Shown: piece by piece, positions 56,523 to 64,000 of the stretch
Layout of the letters: every line of letters begins with the position of its first letter
Position numbering within the stretch: position 1 is the stretch's first letter
Assembly (NCBI GenBank): GCA_902512685.1
Contig: CABXKH010000001.1
Location: 47,702 to 111,701, forward strand
Direction: 5' to 3'
From: Paracoccaceae bacterium
Lineage (GTDB): Bacteria > Pseudomonadota > Alphaproteobacteria > Rhodobacterales > Rhodobacteraceae
Length of the DNA: 64,000 bases
Notes under the pieces: generated by a model
The model's input: only the letters and a program-made list of their open reading frames with translations
What the model was told of the DNA's origin: nothing
Databases searched by the model: none
Translations under genes and position numbers: made by a program

Positions 56523-56572
56523 TACGTACCATTTTAGACCTTATGCGCCCTCGAAACTTCGAGGGTTTTTTT
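56507..56572 (+). terminator. Attenuator of ilvBN
   Basis: Hairpin 1: GCGCAT (56507-56512) with ATGCGC (56543-56548), inner GGTC (56514-56517) with GACC (56537-56540). Hairpin 2, the terminator: CCCTCGAA (56548-56555) with TTCGAGGG (56558-56565), then seven T. Hairpin 1 ends on the first base of the terminator and begins inside the leader peptide, so ribosome position can decide which forms. Confidence 0.8.
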
Positions 56573-56632
56573 ATATCTGCAACAAAATGAATTATGACCC
56601 TTTGGGTCAGGCAGTTAAAACGGAGCAAGAGT

Positions 56633-58390
56633 ATGACACGCCTGATGAGCGGAGCAAAAATGGTAGTTCAAGCCCTGAAAGATCAAGGCGTTGACACAGT
56701 TTTCGGATATCCCGGCGGCGCTGTGCTACCGATTTATGACGAAGTGTTCCAGCAAAACGATATACGCCATATTCTTGTACGCCATGAGCAAGGAGCGGTT
56801 CACGCCGCCGAAGGCTATGCCCGCTCGACCGGCAAGCCCGGCGTTGCCTTGGTCACTTCGGGTCCGGGCGCTACCAATGCGGTCACCGGGCTTACTGATG
56901 CTTTGATGGATTCGATCCCAATAATTGTTCTGACCGGACAGGTGCCCACCTTTATGATCGGGTCAGACGCCTTTCAAGAGGCTGATACCGTTGGCATCAC
57001 CCGCCCCTGCACCAAACACAATTGGCTGGTCAAAGATACAGCTGAACTGTCTGGTATCATCCATCAGGCTTTTCACGTTGCTACCGCTGGCAGGCCAGGT
57101 CCGGTTTTGGTGGATATTCCCAAAGACGTGCAATTCGCATCAGCCGAATACATGACGAAAAACAAAGTAAAAACAAATCACTACCAACCACGCACCAAAG
57201 GTGACCTTGATCAGATTACCGCGTTGGTAGAAGCGCTGGAAACCGCTGAGCGGCCGGTTTTTTATACCGGCGGCGGGGTGATAAACTCCGGTACGTCGGC
57301 AAGCCAGTTACTGCGCGAATTGGTTGAAGCAACTCAGTTTCCAATCACCTCGACCCTCATGGGGCTTGGCGCGTATCCCGCTTCGGGCAAAAACTGGCTT
57401 GGAATGTTGGGCATGCATGGTCTTTATGAAGCCAATTTAGTGATGCATGATTGCGATTTGATGATCAATATAGGCGCCCGCTTTGATGATCGTATCACCG
57501 GCCGGCTTGATGCCTTTAGCCCCAATTCGCGCAAAGCCCATATCGACATCGACCCCTCTTCGATTAACAAGGTGATCCGCGTCGATATCCCGATCATTGG
57601 CGATATTGCCCATGTGCTAGAAGATCTGCTGAACATCTGGAAAGCGCGCGGCCGCAAAACCAATTCAGCGGCCCTAAAATCATGGTGGAGCGAAATAGAA
57701 GAGTGGAAGAAAGTCAGATGCCTTGACTTCAAGCCGAGCGCAAAAACAATCAAACCGCAGCATGCTCTGATGCGGCTTGAAGAGCTGACAAAAAATCGAA
57801 AAGACCGGTTTATTTGTACCGAAGTTGGACAACACCAAATGTGGGCCGCGCAGTATTTAGGCTTTGAGGATCCAAACCATTGGATGACTTCGGGCGGGCT
57901 TGGCACCATGGGATATGGATTTCCAGCCTCAATTGGGGTTCAAATGGCCCATCCAGAGGCTTTGGTGATCAATGTGGCGGGCGAGGCCAGCTGGTTAATG
58001 AACATGCAAGAAATGGGCACTGCAGTACAATACCGGCTGCCGGTTAAACAATTCATCCTAAACAACGAACGGCTCGGAATGGTCCGCCAATGGCAAGAAC
58101 TGCTGCACGGCGAACGGTATTCGCACAGCTGGTCCGAAGCCCTGCCAGATTTCGTAAAACTGGCAGAAGCTTTTGGTGCCAAGGGTATTTTGTGCAAAGA
58201 CCCTGATGATCTTGATGATGCAATTATGGAAATGCTCGCCTATGATGGCCCTGTCATCTTTGATTGTTTGGTGGAAAAACATGAAAACTGTTTCCCAATG
58301 ATCCCTTCGGGCGAGCCGCATAATAAAATGTTATTGGGTGAAGCTACTACCAAAGATGCTATCGGCAGCAGCGGCGCCGTGATGGTATAA
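56633..58390 (+). CDS. ilvB: Acetolactate synthase large subunit
   Basis: Thiamine-diphosphate enzyme of 585 residues, first common step of valine, leucine and isoleucine synthesis. It has FGYPGGAVLPIYDE, the catalytic Glu in VRHEQGAVHAAEGYARS, SGPGATNAVTGL, the FAD region IGARFDDRITGRLDAF, and the cofactor region NVAGEASWLMNMQEMGTA followed by ILNNERLGMVRQWQ. GEAS in place of GDGS is usual for alphaproteobacterial forms. ATG 56633 follows GGAG at eight bases; an ATG 39 bases upstream is less likely. ilvN follows. Confidence 0.97.
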   Translation: MTRLMSGAKMVVQALKDQGVDTVFGYPGGAVLPIYDEVFQQNDIRHILVRHEQGAVHAAEGYARSTGKPGVALVTSGPGATNAVTGLTDALMDSIPIIVLTGQVPTFMIGSDAFQEADTVGITRPCTKHNWLVKDTAELSGIIHQAFHVATAGRPGPVLVDIPKDVQFASAEYMTKNKVKTNHYQPRTKGDLDQITALVEALETAERPVFYTGGGVINSGTSASQLLRELVEATQFPITSTLMGLGAYPASGKNWLGMLGMHGLYEANLVMHDCDLMINIGARFDDRITGRLDAFSPNSRKAHIDIDPSSINKVIRVDIPIIGDIAHVLEDLLNIWKARGRKTNSAALKSWWSEIEEWKKVRCLDFKPSAKTIKPQHALMRLEELTKNRKDRFICTEVGQHQMWAAQYLGFEDPNHWMTSGGLGTMGYGFPASIGVQMAHPEALVINVAGEASWLMNMQEMGTAVQYRLPVKQFILNNERLGMVRQWQELLHGERYSHSWSEALPDFVKLAEAFGAKGILCKDPDDLDDAIMEMLAYDGPVIFDCLVEKHENCFPMIPSGEPHNKMLLGEATTKDAIGSSGAVMV

Positions 58391-58439
58391 CCTGCAACCG
58401 CCCTTTGATAATTTGTTTTATAAAACAGAAAGCAAAAAA

Positions 58440-59015
58440 ATGTCCGCTCTGAAAATAAAAAAAGGTTCGTCCAAGCATTCGGCCTATAACCTAAGGTCAA
58501 ACTTTGGGGAAGAAAACGAAACCCATACACTGGCAGTACTGGTTGATAATGAAGCTGGCGTTCTGGCCCGCGTGATAGGGTTATTTTCTGGGCGCGGATA
58601 TAATATCGACAGCCTGACAGTGGCAGAAGTGGATCATCATGGCCATCTAAGCCGGATCACCATTGTCACCACCGGGACCCCTCAGGTTATTGAGCAGATC
58701 AAAGCTCAACTGGGCCGGATCGTGCCGGTTCACGAGGTGCATGATCTTACAGTAGAAGGCAGTTCGGTCGAACGTGAACTGGCGCTGTTGAAAGTTGACG
58801 GAAAAGGCGAAAAACGCGTGGAAGCCCTGCGTCTTGCAGATATTTTTCGTGCTCATGTCGTTGACAGCACCCTAAAAAGTTTTGTTTTTCAAATCACTGG
58901 AACGCCCGATAAAGTGGATGCTTTTGCGGATTTAATGCGCCCTCTTGGCCTAAGCGAAATCGCAAGAACCGGCGTTGCGGCGCTGTCTCGTGGGGGCACT
59001 GAGCAAACGGATTGA
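58440..59015 (+). CDS. ilvN: Acetolactate synthase regulatory subunit
   Basis: Small subunit of 191 residues that gives valine feedback inhibition. The N-terminal ACT domain is clear: THTLAVLVDNEAGVLARVIG and FSGRGYNIDSLTVAEVDHHG; a second domain follows (ELALLKVDGKGEKRVEALRL, ADIFRAHVVDSTLKSFVFQI). The start MSALKIKKGSSKHSAYN is family-typical. It lies 49 bases after ilvB and is under the same attenuator. Confidence 0.96.
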   Translation: MSALKIKKGSSKHSAYNLRSNFGEENETHTLAVLVDNEAGVLARVIGLFSGRGYNIDSLTVAEVDHHGHLSRITIVTTGTPQVIEQIKAQLGRIVPVHEVHDLTVEGSSVERELALLKVDGKGEKRVEALRLADIFRAHVVDSTLKSFVFQITGTPDKVDAFADLMRPLGLSEIARTGVAALSRGGTEQTD

Positions 59016-59047
59016 TCTGAAATGGGCAAATTTGGTCTGGCGTCAAA

Positions 59048-59395
59048 CTATGCTGTCGCGCATTGGCTGAGTTCAGGCGACTTACGAAACGCAATTACAT
59101 TTCCCAAATCCATCGTTTGACTTTGTTTTACTTCGGCCCCCGCAATCGCCAAGCCGCCAGCCAAATCGGGAAACCGCGCAGCGGAAACAAGTTCAACTTT
59201 GGATGCCCGCCGAACAGTGCACCAGTCACGCACATGAAACTTAATTAGATCGCCGACCCCTAGGGGCGGGTTTTCGGCCGCCACCGACACAACCGCGTCA
59301 GTGTGAGGGTTGAAATAGGCAAGTTTCCCATGATCTTCACACCATATTACGGCTCTTTGGGCATCTTGATCGCTCCATAAGATAACACCATACAT
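59048..59395 (-). CDS. Conserved Rhodobacteraceae protein of unknown function
   Basis: A 115-residue soluble protein: MYGVILWSDQDAQRAVIWCE at the N-terminus, then DHGKLAYF and PPLGVGDLIKFHVRDW, a small beta-rich pattern that resembles a cold-shock or oligonucleotide-binding barrel. I believe homologues exist throughout Rhodobacteraceae but no function is known. AAAGGG lies upstream of the ATG. It converges with ilvN. Confidence 0.78.
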   Translation of the reverse strand: MYGVILWSDQDAQRAVIWCEDHGKLAYFNPHTDAVVSVAAENPPLGVGDLIKFHVRDWCTVRRASKVELVSAARFPDLAGGLAIAGAEVKQSQTMDLGNVIAFRKSPELSQCATA

Positions 59396-59614
59396 AGCAG
59401 CACCCTTTGTAGTTTCATTACCTGATTTTGTTTTAAAATGCCTTTATTAACCATATTTATCTATCAACATTTCCTTGTATTTTGTGTCTAAAACTCCCAC
59501 AAAGAGTGTATAAATGTGTCAGCTCTGAATCTATTTGGCATCAGTTTGTAGAAAAACCGTTTTTTAAGCACGTAAATCGTTTCGAATATTAATATTTAGG
59601 CCTGAGGATAATTC

Positions 59615-60427
59615 ATGTCGCCCAATACAAGTGAAACAAACACAACCCCGACCCAACTCCGCGCCGTTTTCAGGCAAAACCTGCGCCTTTTATCCCAAGG
59701 TCATTCCACAATTTCATCAATCTGCCGAGAACTTGAAATCAATCGCACACAATTTAGCCGCTATCTATCCGGAGAAAGCTTTCCACGGCCGGATGTGTTG
59801 CACAAAATATGTAGTTTCTTCAAAACCGATTCACGCATTTTACTTGAGCCGCTTGACCAGATCGAAGCAAAGAATACAAATGCGCTGATACATCCTGAAA
59901 TGCGTGCTTATTTTGGCCCAAAAGAGACTGACATCTCACTCGAAGTCTTTCCCACTGGTTTTTTTCGCTTTTCAAGGCAGAGCTTTCTCGAAGAAGAACG
60001 CTTTGTTCAGGGCTTAATTTATATCTACAAAAGGGATTCTCAGAGGTTCCTTCGCGGGATGGAGGCCAAAGAAGCGGTCGCCGGTCAAGGGTTGGATACA
60101 AACCCCAAAACCCGTGAGTTTAGAGGATTTATCATCGCCCAGGAGGGCGGCGTTGCAATGCTTGCTTTTCGCCGTGGATCTACGTCATGTTCCTTTAGTT
60201 ATCTTTCACCTACACCTTCTTTTGAGGGCAACTTCTGGCTTGGATATAGTACAAGAACCGTTCCAGAGCATTTAAATGGCACCCGCGTGACACGGCTGGT
60301 TTTTGAACATCTGGGCCAGAAACGCTCTGAGGTCATGACCACGGCAAGACAAGCCGGTATTTGTGAAATTGACAGTCTTTGGCCCTTTCACCGGACATTG
60401 TTGCGCCCGGATGAGGCATTTTGTTAA
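59615..60427 (+). CDS. XRE-type transcriptional regulator
   Basis: A 270-residue protein with an N-terminal helix-turn-helix (TISSICRELEINRTQFSRYL with SGESFPRPDVLHKIC, residues 32-66). The remaining 200 residues are a conserved sensory region that I do not recognise (GPKETDISLEVFPTGFFRFS, REFRGFIIAQEGGVAMLAFR). GAGG lies eight bases before the ATG. It sits 98 bases upstream of a Rieske oxygenase gene on the same strand and may control it. Confidence 0.85.
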   Translation: MSPNTSETNTTPTQLRAVFRQNLRLLSQGHSTISSICRELEINRTQFSRYLSGESFPRPDVLHKICSFFKTDSRILLEPLDQIEAKNTNALIHPEMRAYFGPKETDISLEVFPTGFFRFSRQSFLEEERFVQGLIYIYKRDSQRFLRGMEAKEAVAGQGLDTNPKTREFRGFIIAQEGGVAMLAFRRGSTSCSFSYLSPTPSFEGNFWLGYSTRTVPEHLNGTRVTRLVFEHLGQKRSEVMTTARQAGICEIDSLWPFHRTLLRPDEAFC

Positions 60428-60525
60428 AGGTGTCGCAAGCCGGCCCTCAAGGTCGCGGATCGGCAAACAAAACCTCCCAAAACTGCTAGTTTTATCCTAT
60501 CGTGATGCTAGCTATGAGGTTCACC

Positions 60526-61683
60526 GTGACGCAAACCACGAATTTATCATCTGTGCGCCGCCCTGTGTCAGAGGCGAATGGCCTTCCGAATGAACATTAC
60601 ATCAATCACGACATCTTTGAAGAAGAAAAACACGCTTTGTTGTTTTCAAACTGGGCTGGTTTAGCTGTCGGCGCTGATGTTCCAGAAACCGGTGACGCGG
60701 TTCCCATTACGTTTTTGGGAATGCCTCTTTTATTAATTCGCGATCGATCCAGCCGCATTCGAGTGTTTCAAAACACCTGCCGCCATCGCGGTATGATACT
60801 TGTTGAAACCGCCCAGAAAATAGAAGGCGCTATCCGTTGCCCCTATCACAGTTGGTGCTATGCCACTGATGGCCGGTTGATCAGCACCCCGCATGTGGGC
60901 GGCCCGGGTAAAAATACCCACAAGGACATTGATCGCACCACGCTTGGTCTCACCGAGATACGCACTCATATATGGCGCGATGTTGTCTGGATCAATGTCG
61001 ACGGAAAAGCGCCCCCTTTTGAACAGGCAATGAAAGGTGCCATTCAGCGATGGGAGGAATTTGAACAGCCAATGCACCACGGAGGCGCCGACAGCCGGTT
61101 TGATCTAACCGTAAAATGCAACTGGAAACTTGCCGTTGAAAATTATTGTGAAAGCTACCACTTGCCATGGGTGCACCCCGGTCTCAACAGTTACTCACGG
61201 CTCGAAGATCACTATAATATAGAAAGCTACAATCACTATTCCGGTCAGGGGACATTGGTTTATCGCCAGCTAGAGGGTGAAAACGGCGCGCGCTTTCCCG
61301 ATTTCACCGGGCTCAGCGACAAATGGCAAACTGCGGCTGAATATCTTGCAATCTATCCAAATGTGCTGCTCGGTGTGCACCGCGATCATGCCTTTACCAT
61401 CTTGCTGATACCCGATGGTCCGGAAAGCACCGTTGAACAGGTTCATCTTTACTATCCTTCAACCTCCACCGATAAGGCATTGCGTTCGAAAAACACAGCA
61501 CAATGGAAAGATGTCTTTGAAGAGGATATCTTTGTCGTCGAAGGCATGCAGCGCGGCCGCCACGGGGCACAATTTGACGGCGGCCGGTTTTCACCAGTAA
61601 TGGATGCCCCGACACACTGCTTTCACGACTGGACCGCAAAAAACATTCAGGCGCATCGCGCGGCCAGCCATAAAAGCGCATGA
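60526..61683 (+). CDS. Rieske-type oxygenase alpha subunit
   Basis: Iron oxygenase of about 385 residues. The Rieske cluster ligands are Cys 85 and His 87 (TCRHRG) and Cys 105 and His 108 (CPYHSW). The catalytic iron site is ENYCESYHLPWVH (His 212, His 217) with an acidic residue in EEDIFVVEGMQ. The residue bridging the two metal centres is Glu 209 where aromatic-ring dioxygenases have Asp; Glu occurs in quaternary-ammonium oxygenases such as carnitine monooxygenase. GTG at 60526 follows GAGG; in-frame ATGs at 60505 and 60517 are possible. No reductase gene is adjacent. Confidence 0.87.
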   Translation: MTQTTNLSSVRRPVSEANGLPNEHYINHDIFEEEKHALLFSNWAGLAVGADVPETGDAVPITFLGMPLLLIRDRSSRIRVFQNTCRHRGMILVETAQKIEGAIRCPYHSWCYATDGRLISTPHVGGPGKNTHKDIDRTTLGLTEIRTHIWRDVVWINVDGKAPPFEQAMKGAIQRWEEFEQPMHHGGADSRFDLTVKCNWKLAVENYCESYHLPWVHPGLNSYSRLEDHYNIESYNHYSGQGTLVYRQLEGENGARFPDFTGLSDKWQTAAEYLAIYPNVLLGVHRDHAFTILLIPDGPESTVEQVHLYYPSTSTDKALRSKNTAQWKDVFEEDIFVVEGMQRGRHGAQFDGGRFSPVMDAPTHCFHDWTAKNIQAHRAASHKSA

Positions 61684-61892
61684 GCGCGCTGAACGCTCGG
61701 ATCCTTTCGGCGCATGCGGCCAATGACAAAAAAGCATTGGCCGACCTTTACCGGCAAGCGGCCCGCGCCGCCGAAACGCTTGACAGCGCCTGCTTTTTTG
61801 CCACCCAAGCCTATATTTTTGCCCTCGAGTGCAATCATGAACTTCAGATAGAGCTTTTTGAGTTTCTTAAAAAGCATGGCCGCGAAGAGTAA
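61680..61892 (+). CDS. Small helical protein after the Rieske oxygenase
   Basis: A 70-residue protein whose ATG overlaps the oxygenase stop by four bases (ATGA). It is almost entirely helical, with DKKALADLYRQAARAAETLD and ALECNHELQIELFEFLKKHG, like one or two helical repeats. Function unknown. Translational coupling suggests it works with, or is dosed to, the oxygenase. Confidence 0.8.
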   Translation: MSALNARILSAHAANDKKALADLYRQAARAAETLDSACFFATQAYIFALECNHELQIELFEFLKKHGREE

Positions 61893-61955
61893 AGCTGTTT
61901 GACAGCCAAACCGGTTTGTCGCATCACGGTTTGGCTGGGTAAGAGAATTTGTCGT

Positions 61956-63023
61956 ATGGATTTTAGAAATTTTATACCAACCCTTGCCTTGCTGGCGCTC
62001 GGAGGGCTCGGTGGGTTTCTGGCCAGTCTTACAGTAATGCCCCTTCCCTGGATGCTGGGCGCTTTGCTTGCGACCGCAAGTTTTACAATTGCGCGCCCTG
62101 AAGCCCTGCCCCACACCTATAAATTCCCAATGCTCCTGCGCATGCTCTTTATTGCCGTGATCGGCGTGATGATCGGCGCTCAGGTGACACCAGAGCTGGT
62201 GGCGCGCGCGCCTTTGATGGTCATGAGTTTGATCGGCCTGAGTGTTTTTGTACCGCTTGGTTTTGCTGCCAATTTGTGGATTTTTTGCCGCTTGGGCGGC
62301 TATGATCCCGTCACGGCATTTTTTTGCAGCGCACCTGGCGGGTTGATGGAAAGCATTACCATGGGCGAGGCCCATGGATGCAATATCAAACTTCTCACTG
62401 TGCAGCAGTTCTTGCGCATTATTGTGGTGATCATGCTCGTACCCATGCTGATGTCGGTGTGGATCGGCGCGCCCTTGGGCAGCGCTGCTGGCGTGCAAAT
62501 TACCAGCGGGGTTCAAGCGGATATCACTCCAGAGCAGGTCCTGATCGGTGCTGGGGTTGTGCTTATTGGTCTGGTGTTTGGGCTCAAGCTTAAAATCCCT
62601 GCCGGTCAATTAATGGGACCGCTTTTGATCGCTGCTGCCGTCAACCTTTCTGGGCTGGCCACACTGCAACTCCCCGAAGTCTTGATTATCACAGCGCAAC
62701 TCGTCATCGGCACTGCGCTTGGCTCCCGATTTGCAGGACTTAAACGTGATATGCTGGTCCGCGGTATTGCACTTAGCTTTGCCAGTGTGACAGCCATGCT
62801 TCTGATTGCTTTGGCAATTTGTTTAATCCTGCGGACATTTCAACCTTTGCCGTTTGATGTTTTACTGATCAGCTTTGCCCCGGGGGGGCTGACCGAAATG
62901 TCTTTGATCGCTCTGAGCTTGAATGCCAATCCCGCTTTGGTCAGCTTGCATCATATGTACCGGATAATACTGACCGTCTTCGCGCTCCATGCCTTGCAAC
63001 GACATTTGCCTTCCAAAGGCTGA
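61956..63023 (+). CDS. AbrB/AmoA-type membrane protein (putative transporter)
   Basis: Integral membrane protein of 355 residues in the family often labelled ammonia monooxygenase or AbrB transcriptional regulator (PF05145), neither of which fits. About ten hydrophobic segments form two repeats (LGGLGGFLASLTVMPLPWMLG in the first half, LKIPAGQLMGPLLIAAAV and FAPGGLTEMSLIALSLNANP later). I chose the ATG at 61956; an in-frame start at 61899 has no family support. It follows the oxygenase and small gene on the same strand, so it may carry the oxygenase substrate. Confidence 0.85.
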   Translation: MDFRNFIPTLALLALGGLGGFLASLTVMPLPWMLGALLATASFTIARPEALPHTYKFPMLLRMLFIAVIGVMIGAQVTPELVARAPLMVMSLIGLSVFVPLGFAANLWIFCRLGGYDPVTAFFCSAPGGLMESITMGEAHGCNIKLLTVQQFLRIIVVIMLVPMLMSVWIGAPLGSAAGVQITSGVQADITPEQVLIGAGVVLIGLVFGLKLKIPAGQLMGPLLIAAAVNLSGLATLQLPEVLIITAQLVIGTALGSRFAGLKRDMLVRGIALSFASVTAMLLIALAICLILRTFQPLPFDVLLISFAPGGLTEMSLIALSLNANPALVSLHHMYRIILTVFALHALQRHLPSKG

Positions 63024-63122
63024 TGTCAATCAATTGACTTTGCCGAACAGGCGGGCGCAAACTGCGCCTTCCCTTGTAAGCCTTCACAAAACTCGCATTA
63101 CCGCATGCAGTGCCCCAGAGTT

Positions 63123-63168
63123 TTCTCTTTTTCTTTGCTCAAATACTCCCTTTAAGCTGCGCAGCTTA
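63123..63168 (-). repeat. Rhodobacteraceae intergenic tail element, degenerate copy 2
   Basis: A perfect 16-base palindrome, TAAGCTGC-GCAGCTTA (63153-63168), then on the minus strand GGGAGTATTTGAGCAAAGAAAAA (complement of 63127-63149 region). Copy 1 at 25265-25312 has the same order: hairpin, GGGAGTATTT, GCAAA and an A-rich run. It lies between convergent genes. Confidence 0.55.
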
Positions 63169-63240
63169 GGGCAAGCTTTTGGTTATATCTTTCTCAGGGG
63201 CCAGCGTTGATAAATAGATCACACAGCGCCTCTGCAGGCT

Positions 63241-64000
63241 CTATGAGGGATTTTTTTCTTCCAAAGCAAGCCAGTCGTCCTCAGCAGCCTGCAGCGCCTT
63301 TTGCCGTTCAACAAGAGCCCCGCTGGCTTTTTGAAATTTAAGCGGCGCCTGCTGGTAAAGATCTGGCGCAGACAGATACTCTTCAAGCTTTGCAATCTCA
63401 GCTTCCAGCTTTTCAATTTCCGCAGGAAGGTTTTCAAGCCGATGCCGCTCGGTAAATGTCAGGCCCGGTTTTTCTGACTGCCGGTCAGGTTTAACCTCCG
63501 ACTTGACTTTAAGCGCATTGCTGGGCTTTGCGGGTGGCGGCGCAACCTGCTTCTGGGCTTGATAATCTGACCACCCGCCGGCATAGGCCACCGTGTGGCC
63601 GCCGCCTTCCATGGCGATGGTCGTTGTTGCCGCACGGTCTAGAAAATCGCGGTCGTGACTGACCAAAATCACTGTTCCTTGATAATCATCCAGCAACTCT
63701 TGCAGCAAATCAAGCGTTTCCACATCCAGATCATTGGTCGGCTCGTCCAGCACCAGAAGATTGCTTTCACGCGCCATAATCTTGGCCAGTAAAAGTCGTG
63801 CCTTTTCCCCACCCGACAGCGAGCGCACAGGCGCGCGGGCCTGCGCTTCGTCAAACAGAAACTCTTTTAAATACCCCACCACATGTTTTGGCCTGCCGCG
63901 CACCAACACCTGATCGGCTTTGCCCGACACCCGCATCGCCGGATCACCTGTCAGGCTGTCCCAAAGGGTCATCTCCGGATCAAGTTGCGTGCGGTTTTGG
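63241..64000 (-). CDS. uup: ABC-F family ATPase (Uup-like), C-terminal part
   Basis: Cytoplasmic ABC-F protein acting on ribosomes or DNA. The visible 253 residues are the end of the second ABC domain: signature LSGGEKARLLLAKIM, Walker B LLVLDEPTNDLDVETL, switch His in VILVSHDRDFLDR, followed by a lysine-rich linker and a C-terminal coiled coil (ENLPAEIEKLEAEIAKLEEY), the arrangement of Uup. The frame stays open to the right edge, so the N-terminal domain lies outside. Confidence 0.92.
   Translation of the reverse strand, partial: QNRTQLDPEMTLWDSLTGDPAMRVSGKADQVLVRGRPKHVVGYLKEFLFDEAQARAPVRSLSGGEKARLLLAKIMARESNLLVLDEPTNDLDVETLDLLQELLDDYQGTVILVSHDRDFLDRAATTTIAMEGGGHTVAYAGGWSDYQAQKQVAPPPAKPSNALKVKSEVKPDRQSEKPGLTFTERHRLENLPAEIEKLEAEIAKLEEYLSAPDLYQQAPLKFQKASGALVERQKALQAAEDDWLALEEKNPS

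Overview
The window comes from an alphaproteobacterium of the Rhodobacterales (roseobacter group). This rests on a heterotetrameric sarcosine oxidase operon in soxBDAG order, a direct-repeat SOS box (GTTC-N7-GTTC) in front of recA, a CckA-type hybrid kinase, an iron-sulfur photolyase of the CryB/PhrB type, several small protein families typical of Rhodobacteraceae, and two copies of the intergenic tail with GGGAGTATTT that is common in this family. Base composition looks close to 50% GC with very AT-rich gaps, which fits a marine roseobacter better than a high-GC soil relative. A species name would be a guess. I saw no rRNA or tRNA genes, CRISPR array, prophage or insertion sequence.

Layout. 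1-5.7 kb (minus strand): start of an Fe/Mn superoxide dismutase gene, then soxG, soxA, soxD and soxB. 5.9-13.9 kb: ccmI-ruvX-DUF1289, a probable mononuclear-iron oxygenase, an acyl-CoA synthetase paired with a ketopantoate-reductase-like enzyme, a Nudix hydrolase with a suspicious 5' end, and MOSC-dusA. 14.0-17.7 kb: UDP-glucuronate epimerase plus kdsD-kdsB-kdsA (KDO for surface polysaccharide). 17.7-23.4 kb: DMT transporter, ATPase-metA, a TetR regulator behind a tiny ORF, an orphan LuxR-type response regulator, and a 754-bp AT-rich gap. 23.7-32.7 kb: orphan MttB-like methyltransferase, typA, alaS, recA, a sulfotransferase-like gene. 32.7-37.3 kb: a cckA gene broken by single-base frameshifts, rsmB, guaB. 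37.5-45.6 kb: ureohydrolase, a ferredoxin/ASKHA corrinoid-activation protein, FeS photolyase, a duplicated-domain unknown protein, DUF3422. 45.7-53.9 kb: divergent peptide ABC transporter with two M20 amidohydrolases. 54.1-59.4 kb: small ORFs, rpsF-rpsR-rplI, and ilvB-ilvN behind a readable attenuator. 59.6-64 kb: XRE regulator, Rieske oxygenase, small protein, AbrB permease, and the end of an ABC-F ATPase gene.

A recurring theme is methylated-amine and one-carbon metabolism: sarcosine oxidase, the MttB-like methyltransferase, a RACo/RamA-like activator, and a Rieske oxygenase whose bridging residue is Glu, as in quaternary-ammonium oxygenases. Their cooperation is inferred from content, since they sit in separate loci.

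The most informative non-coding signals are the ilvB leader (promoter, 16-residue LVVIV leader peptide, competing hairpins, intrinsic terminator), the recA SOS box, an intercistronic hairpin after the binding-protein gene, a two-state RNA element at 44.1 kb, and a palindromic operator upstream of the mttB-like gene. No wholly new multi-gene system stands out. The best candidates for undescribed biology are the Rieske/AbrB module, the orphan mttB-like locus with its operator, the tandem-repeat protein at 42.8 kb, and the structured RNA at 44.1 kb.
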